A stretch of DNA of 8,991 nt from an uncultured Clostridia bacterium (GTDB lineage: Bacteria > Bacillota_A > Clostridia > Christensenellales > Aristaeellaceae): contig CAKUDW010000069.1 in the NCBI GenBank assembly GCA_934645275.1, positions 1-8,991 on the forward strand, read 5' to 3'. A program made the translations under genes and the position numbers. A model generated the notes under the pieces. The model was not told where the DNA came from. It saw only the letters and a program-made list of their open reading frames with translations, and made no database searches. Shown piece after piece: positions 1 through 6,433 of the stretch. Numbering within the stretch: position 1 is the stretch's first letter; the number at the start of each line of letters is the position of its first letter.

Positions 1-860
1 CACTGGTGGAGGCCAGAAACTGGAATCTGGGCGGCGAGCGCTTCTGGGTCAATCCCGAGCTGCGCTTCTTCTGCGAGGCCCCCGAACTGTTCGATGCAAC
101 CTATACGGTGCAGGGTGCGCTCGATCCCGGCGACTATGCGCTTTCCCAGGCGGATGGCGTTGTCGAGCTCAACCAGAGCGTCACGCTCAGCGATTTGAAC
201 AACGGCGCAAGAAAGTCGTTTGAAATTCATCGCCGTTATATGCCCGCGCTCAATCCGCTGAGCAGCCTGAAGGGACTGCGTGATTTGAACGTGGATTACT
301 GCGGCTATACGCAGGATATCGAGTTGCGCGACACATTGCCTGAAACGAAGATGTATCTGGAACCCTGGGTCGTGTCCCAAGTCAACCCGCGCGGTAAATT
401 CATCACGCCCTTCTTCGGCGAATTTGACTTCGTGGATTACTACGAGCCGGTGAAAGAGATGCAGCGGGTGCGCGATGGTTATGTGGAATTGGATGTGACC
501 GGCGACCGCAAGTACAAGGTAACGTATCGCTCGGCGCAGACTTTCGGCCGCATGGCCTATCTGAAGCCGTGGGGCGATGACTGGCATCTGATGGTGCGCA
601 ACTATTATAATGATCCGTCCATTCCCTATTGCTCCGAGCCGTGGGGAAATCTGGGGGATCGCGGCTGCTCTACCTACTATTATAATGACAACGGTCCGAC
701 CGGCGGCTTTGCTGAGTTTGAAAACGGCGGCGCGACCATCGGTCTGGATTCCGGGCGCGACCATTCCAACAGTACCACATCCCTCTGGTTTTTCTATGGT
801 TCGCAGGCAGACATTGGCAAAATCATGAAGAACCTGCTGGGCATCGATTACAAATTCTGA
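1..860 (+). CDS. 5'-truncated DUF6786-like (galactose mutarotase-type fold) protein
   Basis: The reading frame is open to the left edge (codon CTG at 3-5, then GTG at 6), so the true start most likely lies outside the window and about 285 C-terminal residues are visible. The visible part begins with a GGERFWVNPE segment, continues with many aromatic and beta-prone stretches, and ends with a WFFYGSQADIGKIMKNLLG segment. From memory this order resembles the DUF6786 family of beta-sandwich proteins related to aldose-1-epimerase/mutarotase folds, which are thought to handle carbohydrates. The family name is an inference without an alignment. No membrane segment is visible in this part; whether a signal peptide exists cannot be judged because the N-terminus is missing. 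The gene ends 13 nt before a strong hairpin, so it closes its own transcription unit. An unrelated sugar-binding beta-sandwich is the main alternative. Confidence 0.6.
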   Translation, partial: LVEARNWNLGGERFWVNPELRFFCEAPELFDATYTVQGALDPGDYALSQADGVVELNQSVTLSDLNNGARKSFEIHRRYMPALNPLSSLKGLRDLNVDYCGYTQDIELRDTLPETKMYLEPWVVSQVNPRGKFITPFFGEFDFVDYYEPVKEMQRVRDGYVELDVTGDRKYKVTYRSAQTFGRMAYLKPWGDDWHLMVRNYYNDPSIPYCSEPWGNLGDRGCSTYYYNDNGPTGGFAEFENGGATIGLDSGRDHSNSTTSLWFFYGSQADIGKIMKNLLGIDYKF

Positions 861-873
861 TTGCATTTTATTC

Positions 874-910
874 AGCCGCTCCGAGGCTTGCTTCGGAGCG
901 GCTTTGTTTA
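874..910 (+). terminator. Intrinsic terminator of the first gene
   Basis: A perfect 11-bp stem pairs 874-884 (AGCCGCTCCGA) with 893-903 (TCGGAGCGGCT) around an 8-nt loop. It is followed by TTGTTTA. It begins 13 nt after the TGA at 858-860. The T-tract is short, but the GC-rich stem and its position make termination likely. Confidence 0.8.
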
Positions 911-1028
911 GAGGACAAGAATTAGCAAAACTGAAGTCTTATGGGCCGGCGGTGCTTGCAAAGAGACACCCACAACGCTCTGGCTATCCCGGTCGACTTT
1001 GCCATGCCGGTTTAAGTAAAAAACGGCA
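911..1028. other. Unexplained GC-rich intergenic stretch with a small hairpin
   Basis: No convincing gene is present. A 24-codon frame runs from ATG 941 to TAA 1013-1015 but has no ribosome-binding site. An inverted repeat pairs 1004-1009 (ATGCCG) with 1024-1029 (CGGCAT), with three further A-T pairs after one mismatch, and its right arm touches the -35 box of the next promoter. The stretch could be a decayed gene end, a genome-wide intergenic repeat or a structured leader. I do not recognise a known riboswitch. Confidence 0.35.
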
Positions 1029-1057
1029 TTGACAGCAGCTCAAGTTGCGGCTATGAT
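1029..1057 (+). promoter_or_regulatory. Promoter of the tetR-traX operon
   Basis: A perfect -35 TTGACA (1029-1034) and a -10 TATGAT (1052-1057) are separated by exactly 17 nt. This is a near-consensus housekeeping promoter, with transcription expected to start around 1064 and leave a leader of about 55 nt before the GTG at 1120. A promoter this strong in front of a TetR gene fits one held down by its own product. Confidence 0.8.
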
Positions 1058-1058
1058 T

Positions 1059-1082
1059 AAAACGTATGTTTCAAAACGTATA
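1059..1082 (+). promoter_or_regulatory. Probable TetR operator over the transcription start
   Basis: Just after the -10 box lies an imperfect palindrome AAACGTATGTTT (1060-1071). The motif AAAACGTAT is then repeated directly at 1059-1067 and 1073-1081. The position over the expected start site, before a tetR gene, suggests an autoregulatory operator. The assignment rests on position and symmetry only. Confidence 0.5.
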
Positions 1083-1119
1083 TATTAAAGAACGTTGAAT
1101 ATGCATCGGAGGAATAAAA

Positions 1120-1713
1120 GTGCCCCCTAAACCGAAATTTACGCGGGAAGAAATCGTTGCGGCAGCGTTGGACGTCGTATCTCGAAAGGGCCCGGATGCG
1201 CTCACGGCGCGCGAGCTTGGCGACCAGCTCGGCAGCTCTGCCCGGCCGATTTTCACGGTGTTCAAGAACATGGAGGAACTTCAGGGCGCAATGCGTGACG
1301 CGGCCATGCGGCGCTTCGAAGCCTACGCCGGGCGCGCCATGCATCTTACGCCGGTGTTCAAGCAGGTTGGCATGCAGATGCTGCTCTTTGCGCGCGAAGA
1401 GCCCAAGCTCTTTCAGCTGCTGTTCATGCAGGAGAATCCGCACGCCGTCAACTTTAACGATGTGTTTGGCGAGCTTGGTGTCACGGCCGGGCGCTGCGTC
1501 GACGCCATCTGCACGGATTACGGACTGAACAATGCCGATGCGCGGCTGCTGTTTGAAAACGTATGGATATACACCTTTGGCGTGGGCGCGCTGTGTGCCA
1601 CGGGCGTGTGCCGCTTTTCGGAGGCGCAGCTGAGCAAAATGCTTAGTACGGAGTTTCAGGCAATGATGATGCTGGTGAAGTCTGGCGGACTGAACACTGC
1701 GCCGCATGAATAG
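1120..1713 (+). CDS. TetR/AcrR-family transcriptional regulator
   Basis: This 197-residue protein has the normal length and layout of a TetR regulator. An N-terminal DNA-binding domain spans about residues 8-55, with the helix-turn-helix at about 29-48 (LTARELGDQLGSSARPIFTV). A helical C-terminal domain for ligand binding and dimerisation follows. TetR proteins usually repress their own operon until a small molecule binds. The GTG start at 1120 is supported by a GGAGGA ribosome-binding site at 1108-1113, six bases upstream. Its end overlaps the next gene by 8 nt (ATGAATAG), so the two are co-transcribed and probably translationally coupled. The C-terminal domain gives no clue to the ligand. 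The likely target is its own promoter at 1029-1057, and the likely controlled gene is the TraX-like membrane protein. Confidence 0.9.
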   Translation: MPPKPKFTREEIVAAALDVVSRKGPDALTARELGDQLGSSARPIFTVFKNMEELQGAMRDAAMRRFEAYAGRAMHLTPVFKQVGMQMLLFAREEPKLFQLLFMQENPHAVNFNDVFGELGVTAGRCVDAICTDYGLNNADARLLFENVWIYTFGVGALCATGVCRFSEAQLSKMLSTEFQAMMMLVKSGGLNTAPHE

Positions 1714-2467
1714 GGTAGGAGAGACGCGTTGCCTGAGCGCGAACGCGCTGAAGCTGATTGCGATTGCGGCGATGACGATTGATCATCTGGCATGGCTGTT
1801 GTTTCCAGGCTATCCGCGCGCGGCATTACCGTTGCTGATGCATTTGGCAGGCAGGATTACCTGCCCCATTATGTGTTTCTTCATTGCGGAGGGATATTAT
1901 CACACGCGCAGCGTGAAGAAATACGCATGGCGCTTGTTGACGCTGGCAGTGGTTTCGCACTTTGCGTATCTGTTCGCCTCGAATGATTTTGTGGACTGGC
2001 GCTCATTCATTCCCTTCTATGATGGCAGCGTGCTGAACCAGACCGGCGTGGTCTGGTCGCTGCTGGGCGGGCTCGCAATGCTCTGCGTGAACGATAGCAG
2101 GCGATTTGGTGCGGCGACGAAAGCGCTGTGCGTGCTGCTGATCTGCGCGCTGACTTTTCCGGCGGATTGGAGCTGCATTGCCGCGCTGTGCATACTCTCC
2201 ATCGGCAGCAACCGCGGCAAGCCAAAACGGCAGATTGCATGGTGCCTGTTTTATGTGGCGATTTACGCGCTGGTGTACGCGCTTGCGCTGGATCCGGTAT
2301 ATGGCGCGCTTCAGCTCGGCGCGGTGCTCGCCATTCCATTGCTCGCACTGTATGGCGGACGGCGTGGCAATCCGGCACTGAATGGCATGCTGAAGCCGCT
2401 GTTCTATATCTACTATCCGCTGCATCTGGCAGTCATCGGCCTGGTGCGTTTGCTGTGGCTGGAATAG
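1706..2467 (+). CDS. TraX-family integral membrane protein
   Basis: This 253-residue, very hydrophobic protein has about eight or nine membrane segments, for example near residues 15-33, 44-62, 75-92, 177-195, 200-216 and 231-250. Family features are KLIAIAAMTIDHLAW at 16-30, the RITCPIMCFFIAEGYYHTRS segment at 50-69, and YIYYPLHL at 234-241. TraX of the F plasmid acetylates the pilin N-terminus. Chromosomal homologues are common in Firmicutes without any conjugation genes, as here, and their substrates are generally unknown, so acyl transfer is an inference. The ATG at 1706 lies inside the end of the tetR gene and has no close ribosome-binding site of its own, which points to coupled translation. 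No other in-frame ATG, GTG or TTG offers a better start nearby. Control by the upstream TetR is likely. Confidence 0.85.
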   Translation: MNRVGETRCLSANALKLIAIAAMTIDHLAWLLFPGYPRAALPLLMHLAGRITCPIMCFFIAEGYYHTRSVKKYAWRLLTLAVVSHFAYLFASNDFVDWRSFIPFYDGSVLNQTGVVWSLLGGLAMLCVNDSRRFGAATKALCVLLICALTFPADWSCIAALCILSIGSNRGKPKRQIAWCLFYVAIYALVYALALDPVYGALQLGAVLAIPLLALYGGRRGNPALNGMLKPLFYIYYPLHLAVIGLVRLLWLE

Positions 2468-2519
2468 TTTGAGGCGAGAAGAAGAAAGCAACTACAATAT
2501 CGCGGCTCACGATAAAGTT

Positions 2520-2543
2520 GGGGCGTGCTTGACAGCACGCCCC
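2520..2543. terminator. Hairpin terminator shared by convergent genes
   Basis: A perfect 10-bp stem (GGGGCGTGCT at 2520-2529 with AGCACGCCCC at 2534-2543) closes a 4-nt loop. It lies 52 nt past the TraX stop and 25 nt past the LRR gene stop on the other strand, so it can serve both. Neither side has a long T-tract (CTGTTGAT on plus, AACTTTATC on minus), so its efficiency is uncertain. Confidence 0.65.
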
Positions 2544-2568
2544 CTGTTGATAGCTTTGCGGCATTAGA

Positions 2569-3426
2569 TTAATCATAGATAACAGTGGCACGGTTGCAGC
2601 CTTTAAAGTGGTTCCCAGGTTGCTTTTGCGCGACAAAAGGATCATAATACATATAGACGCGCCCCATACCGGTTCGAACAGCGCAGGCACCATTATCATT
2701 GATATCTACCATATCATCCTCATAGATTTGCACATCCGCCGGCATGTGAATTTCGCGCAGGTTTTGACAGTTTGTGAAGGCACTTTCACTGATTTGGCGC
2801 AACGATGCCGGAAGGACGATACGGGTCAGATGCGCGCATCCAAGAAAAGCAACGTTGTCGATTTCTTCAATGCCTTCATGCAGTATAAGGGTTTCAAGGT
2901 TAGAACATTCCGCAAAGGCATATGCGCCGATATACTGTGTCCCTTCAGGAATCTCGACTTGTTCGAGTTTTTTACAATATCTAAAGGCTTCTTCCAGGAT
3001 TTCTTTCAGCGACGCAGGTAATAAAACCTCTTCAAGAGAGCTGCAATTGTAAAACGCACCGGGACCGATGCGGGTTACGGAGTCTGGAATGCTAATCCTT
3101 TCAAGCGCGAGATTTCGAATGAAACAGCTGTTGCGAATGCGCCTTAGGGATTGCGGTAGATGAATAGATTTAAGCTTTTCGCAGTTGGCGAATGCAGCTG
3201 CATCGATGCGCTCTACGCTATCCGGCAGCCAGATCGATTCCAAATTTTCACAGTCATAGAACGCTTGTCTGCAAATGCGTTTCAGGGATTTGGGAAATAT
3301 TACATTTCGAGCTGTACTCTTATTAAAAACAGCTCTGTTGATTTGTACAACGCCTTGTGGAATTTCGATGGTTGTTTCATCGCCGCGAATGCCGGTAAGC
3401 ACATTATTTTCAATATCAAAAATCAT
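2569..3426 (-). CDS. BspA-type leucine-rich-repeat protein, cytoplasmic
   Basis: The 285-residue protein is built from nine consecutive 23-residue repeats at about residues 17-223. Each has the pattern xxIxLPxSLxxIxxxAFxxCxxL typical of BspA/TpLRR (LRR_5) proteins. These stack into a solenoid that usually binds another protein. A 62-residue non-repeat tail follows, with an acidic patch (YEDDMVDINDN) and several tyrosines. Unlike most BspA proteins it has no signal peptide, LPxTG or membrane anchor, so it should act inside the cell. The ATG at 3424-3426 overlaps the TGA of the upstream gene (ATGA) and is preceded by an AAGGAGG ribosome-binding site, so the two proteins are made together and may bind each other. 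That partnership is inferred from gene order alone. A hairpin lies 25 nt downstream. Confidence 0.85.
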   Translation of the reverse strand: MIFDIENNVLTGIRGDETTIEIPQGVVQINRAVFNKSTARNVIFPKSLKRICRQAFYDCENLESIWLPDSVERIDAAAFANCEKLKSIHLPQSLRRIRNSCFIRNLALERISIPDSVTRIGPGAFYNCSSLEEVLLPASLKEILEEAFRYCKKLEQVEIPEGTQYIGAYAFAECSNLETLILHEGIEEIDNVAFLGCAHLTRIVLPASLRQISESAFTNCQNLREIHMPADVQIYEDDMVDINDNGACAVRTGMGRVYMYYDPFVAQKQPGNHFKGCNRATVIYD

Positions 3427-5270
3427 ATCTGTCCTCCTTCCTGATTTGCGCTGGCCACTTCATAGATGAATTTACCGTCTTCCAAGCGGAAGCGCAGGCG
3501 AGCCCAGTTGTCGCTGTTTACGGATTCAAAGTAAACAGAGTCACCCTCATTCAATGCCTGGGAATCCAAATATATTTGATTCATATCAGCATAGTCTGCT
3601 TCACTCATTTTTTGAGCCAGTTCGCGCCGCGAGAAATGGGTTAAGACGTCCATATCTGCGCACTGTTCATTCGATATGTTGGCCGTATCGACATTTTCCT
3701 CTTCCAGATAACGGCACCATACATCTGTGATGGACACATAGTACCACTTTAAATCTTGGTAAGAAAGGGGGGTTCCGGTTTCCTTCTGCGCCAACTGTTC
3801 GATTTCTTTTAGCTCATTCAAAAAATCACACATTAACCGGACATCTTCGATTCCGTTTAAATAAGCCATATCCATGCGAATGAAGTAACCGTTTATCCAC
3901 AGCGAGCCATAGGTTTTGTCATCGGCAATGCTGATATCTCCAATGCCGGAATGCTCATAAATGTAACGAGCGCTATCGGAATCAGAGGAATCATGGGCGG
4001 GGAGCAGATGAAGCTCGCCCGTAAATTGATCTGTTTTTTGCTCGAAATCTCGATAGCCGAACAAGCGAGCGCGAAGCGCGTCCGGTATTTTGTAAAACAC
4101 TTTCAGAAAACCTTCAGTCGCGCCCAAATACACTGGTGTGGACCAGGAATTTTCATATTCTCGCTCGATCATGCGCCCGCTGCATTCAAGTTCTTCCATG
4201 ATAACCAACGCCCATGTGAATTTGATTTTTTCAAGCTGATCGGCGGTATAACTTGGATCCGCATATTTAGTATAGGTGTTGGTTATTTCAGAATAGCGTT
4301 CCAGCAGGGAATGAACCTCTTCAGGCGTAAAATACGCGCGCAAATCCGGAAAATTCAGCTGTTCCTTATCATCAATTATCTTATCCATTACACTTGGCTT
4401 TGCTTTGTTAACCGGATACCACCCTTCTTCCAGGCAATGCTGCCTGTGTTCTTCGAGGTTCAGGCAGATATCCATGAAACAGTTTACCCGATTGGCGAAG
4501 TTCCTTGCTGCTTTGCGCAGGCGTTCCAGCAGCGCAGGCGAAGTGCGCGGGTGCAGGCGAAGAATAACGCCCCCCTCTTCTTCAGTTCCTTCGCCGGATT
4601 CTCGCCATCCGGAACAGCTGCGGATCAGATGCTCATCCTGCACGAAAGGAACTTCACCACAGATGTACTCGCCGTTATGCATGCCGTTGCACCAGAGATA
4701 GCGCTTGGGGTGTTGATCCAGCCCGTCATTGTAAGAGTAGCCGTAGTCGACGACCAGCCCGTCATTGTAAGAGTAGCTGTAGTCGACGACTTCTATCTGG
4801 ATATACACGCGCACACAATCCGCCAATTTGCCATCAGCAAGAACGTCGTCTAACATGCGCTTGATTCCAATATCTATCAAGTCATGAGAATAGTCGCCGT
4901 CCGTACTGAACCCATATTCGATATAAATGACCTGCGCGTTTAAAATGCGTGATTTTAGCGTTTTCCAGTATGCCCAATCCTTCTCTTCAGAATCGTGCGT
5001 CATGTATTCCATGTTGAGCGTATAGCGTTCATCGTTAAAGATAAATGCAAAGCGGTCGGTCACTGATTCGGGTTCGTGTGTATCTACGTCATACAGCATG
5101 GCGTCTATGTAGGAAACGATGCGCTCAAGGACACAGTTCGCCCGGTTCCCTGAATTGTCTATGTTGATTCGAGCCCGAACCATAAATCCGTCACATACGC
5201 CGATTTCATAATTGTAAACTCGATCGCGTTTGAGTATCTTGAGAACCTCTTTGTAATTTTCTCTATTCAT
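3423..5270 (-). CDS. Uncharacterised 615-residue acidic protein
   Basis: I do not recognise this protein. It is 615 residues, rich in Asp, Glu and Tyr, with no signal peptide or membrane segment, so it is probably cytoplasmic. No P-loop, nuclease, protease, kinase or other catalytic motif is evident. Residues 161-172 and 173-184 are a near-perfect 12-residue tandem repeat (VVDYSYSYNDGL, VVDYGYSYNDGL). The central part (about 235-480) looks helical, and the C-terminus (about 575-610) looks like a small beta unit. The start at 5270 is supported by GGAGG at 5279-5283, eight bases upstream, and by an extended -10 promoter just before it. Its stop overlaps the LRR gene start (ATGA), and a WYL-regulator gene lies immediately upstream on the same strand. 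Its DNA is clearly lower in GC than the flanks. A role with the LRR protein is plausible but unproven. Confidence 0.85.
   Translation of the reverse strand: MNRENYKEVLKILKRDRVYNYEIGVCDGFMVRARINIDNSGNRANCVLERIVSYIDAMLYDVDTHEPESVTDRFAFIFNDERYTLNMEYMTHDSEEKDWAYWKTLKSRILNAQVIYIEYGFSTDGDYSHDLIDIGIKRMLDDVLADGKLADCVRVYIQIEVVDYSYSYNDGLVVDYGYSYNDGLDQHPKRYLWCNGMHNGEYICGEVPFVQDEHLIRSCSGWRESGEGTEEEGGVILRLHPRTSPALLERLRKAARNFANRVNCFMDICLNLEEHRQHCLEEGWYPVNKAKPSVMDKIIDDKEQLNFPDLRAYFTPEEVHSLLERYSEITNTYTKYADPSYTADQLEKIKFTWALVIMEELECSGRMIEREYENSWSTPVYLGATEGFLKVFYKIPDALRARLFGYRDFEQKTDQFTGELHLLPAHDSSDSDSARYIYEHSGIGDISIADDKTYGSLWINGYFIRMDMAYLNGIEDVRLMCDFLNELKEIEQLAQKETGTPLSYQDLKWYYVSITDVWCRYLEEENVDTANISNEQCADMDVLTHFSRRELAQKMSEADYADMNQIYLDSQALNEGDSVYFESVNSDNWARLRFRLEDGKFIYEVASANQEGGQI
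4718..4789. repeat. 36-bp tandem duplication inside the 615-residue gene
   Basis: Units 4718-4753 and 4754-4789 are adjacent 36-base copies that differ at one base (C at 4742, T at 4778). They encode two 12-residue copies differing only in Ser versus Gly. Because 36 is a multiple of three, the reading frame is kept. The near identity at DNA level points to a recent duplication. Confidence 0.95.
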
Positions 5271-5299
5271 TCGTTTAACCTCCGCTGCTTTCTGAGCTC

Positions 5300-5310
5300 A
5301 TTATAGCAAA
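5300..5310 (-). promoter_or_regulatory. Extended -10 promoter of the 615-residue/LRR pair
   Basis: On the minus strand the sequence reads TTTGCTATAAT, an extended -10 (TGC plus TATAAT at 5305-5300), 30 nt before the ATG at 5270. There is no good -35 at 16-18 nt, which is typical of extended -10 promoters. The same 11 bases form the -10 of the tetR promoter at 8919-8929. Transcription would start near 5293, giving a short leader carrying the GGAGG site. Confidence 0.6.
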
Positions 5311-5338
5311 GTAGCTGTACAAAAATATGTACAGCTAC
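5311..5338. promoter_or_regulatory. Perfect 11-bp inverted repeat: operator and/or terminator
   Basis: GTAGCTGTACA (5311-5321) is mirrored by TGTACAGCTAC (5328-5338) around a 6-nt AT loop. One arm contains the stop codon of the WYL gene (5335-5337). The other ends only five bases from the -10 of the next operon, so it covers that promoter's -35 region. It could end WYL transcription, although only three T residues follow on the minus strand. It could equally be the binding site of a dimeric regulator, with the WYL protein the obvious candidate. Confidence 0.6.
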
Positions 5339-6315
5339 GGAGAATGATTTTCAGCGCACTTTAACGAAAATAGATACATCTGCTTTCGTACAGATTCGGG
5401 GGATAGAATTCTTACGTTTCCATTTTGTGAAAAAACCCAGCCGTAGAATAAAGCACCGGGAGCAGCGGAAACATCGGCTTTAAAGTGATTGCCGGTAATG
5501 CCATAGATCGCGATATTTAAGCCAAATCGTTCAAACACCTCATCAGAACAGCTCTTTTCGCACAGCAGTGTAATCGGTATAGGTTTGCCCGCTTCGGGTC
5601 CGAAGGTACTTCGAATGTAATTCTTCAATTCATCGCTGTTATATAGTTTATCGTTGCGAATCATTGAATCAAGAACCCGAATATCGGTTATTCGATCTAT
5701 TCTGAAATGCAAATGATCCCAATTCTCATTGGCTGCAATCAAGTAATAGTGACCGTCGTGCCAAAGTAACGCCTCCGGGAATACGATAAACGCCTGATCG
5801 CCGTTGGTGAATTCGCGCCGCTTGTGATAATCCAACCGATAATGAAAAAAGGAAACCGCTTTCCTGCTCGCAATGGCCTGAGACAGGGCATCAACCATGT
5901 ATAGCACATTGCCATTGTCGCTTTTGGGAGCAGAAAAGTGAAACACCCTTTCAGAGAACCGGCCGCGCAGGGAAGGGGATGCGAGCTTTTCGAGTTTGCA
6001 CAATAAGCGTGCCCTTTTTTGTTCCGTAAGGAAACTGGAAGCGCGCAGGCTGTCAGCCATAATGTTGATTTCTGGGTCCTCGAATAGACGGCCGGCTAAA
6101 AAGTATCCGCGCTTTCCGGTGGATTCACGAATGATCTCCCGCCCCATATTGGAGAGCTGCTCAATATCTTCATAGATGACCCGCCTGTCTGCCACAATGC
6201 CGTATTGGTTGAGCTCCGCAATAATTTCAGGCATGGTCAGCGTGTGCTGTTCATCCGTTTTTTCTTCAAACAGCTGCAACAAAACCAGTATACGTCGTCT
6301 CGTGCTTGTGCCCAT
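5335..6315 (-). CDS. HTH and WYL-domain transcriptional regulator
   Basis: The 326-residue protein has the usual three-part WYL layout. A winged helix-turn-helix lies at about 1-75, with a recognition segment near DRRVIYEDIEQL (43-54) and a wing at STGKRGYFL. The WYL domain spans about 135-215, with HYYLIA at 189-194 in place of the namesake WYL, and FRIDRI at 204-209 carrying the conserved Arg residues. A C-terminal extension (about 245-320) contains YGWVFSQNGNVRILSPE. WYL domains are thought to sense nucleic acid or nucleotide ligands, and many such regulators control phage-defence operons (for example BrxR and CapW). The start at 6315 has a GAGGGGGGAA ribosome-binding site. It is transcribed in the same direction as the 615-residue/LRR pair, which has its own promoter. 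It probably controls that pair, itself, or both, which is inferred from position. Confidence 0.9.
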   Translation of the reverse strand: MGTSTRRRILVLLQLFEEKTDEQHTLTMPEIIAELNQYGIVADRRVIYEDIEQLSNMGREIIRESTGKRGYFLAGRLFEDPEINIMADSLRASSFLTEQKRARLLCKLEKLASPSLRGRFSERVFHFSAPKSDNGNVLYMVDALSQAIASRKAVSFFHYRLDYHKRREFTNGDQAFIVFPEALLWHDGHYYLIAANENWDHLHFRIDRITDIRVLDSMIRNDKLYNSDELKNYIRSTFGPEAGKPIPITLLCEKSCSDEVFERFGLNIAIYGITGNHFKADVSAAPGALFYGWVFSQNGNVRILSPESVRKQMYLFSLKCAENHSP

Positions 6316-6395
6316 AGCAGTTCCCCCCTCAGCAAATCATACAAGGTTTGTTTTGGCGCGTTTTAATATGTCTTGTTCTGCTGAATTTATGTTTT

Positions 6396-6424
6396 ATGCA
6401 GTTTATTATATAGCATATCTGCAT
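6396..6424. promoter_or_regulatory. Inverted repeat spanning the WYL -10 box
   Basis: ATGCAG (6396-6401) and its reverse complement CTGCAT (6419-6424) flank the -10 of the candidate WYL promoter, 23 nt apart start to start, close to two helical turns. This could be an operator for autoregulation. Six-base arms in AT-rich DNA can arise by chance, and the sequence does not match the 5311-5338 palindrome. Confidence 0.25.
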
Positions 6425-6433
6425 TGGAGTCTA
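6405..6433 (-). promoter_or_regulatory. Candidate promoter of the WYL regulator gene
   Basis: On the minus strand a perfect -10 TATAAT (6410-6405) is preceded, after exactly 17 nt, by TAGACT (6433-6428), which matches four of six -35 bases. Transcription would start near 6398, giving a leader of about 83 nt. The remaining 6434-6478 up to the methyltransferase stop shows no clear terminator, so some read-through from upstream is possible. Confidence 0.5.

Noticed and set aside
941..1028. Riboswitch before the first tetR gene
   Set aside because: The stretch lies upstream of the promoter rather than in its leader, and no known riboswitch core could be recognised.
1057..1707. 216-codon open frame on the minus strand opposite tetR
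   Set aside because: It is rich in His and Arg, as expected of a shadow frame in GC-rich DNA, and it lies opposite a clear TetR gene.
3951..4853. 300-codon open frame on the plus strand opposite the 615-residue gene
   Set aside because: It lies wholly antisense to the orphan gene, has no evident ribosome-binding site or family features, and reads as a shadow. The minus-strand gene has a promoter, a ribosome-binding site and a coupled partner.
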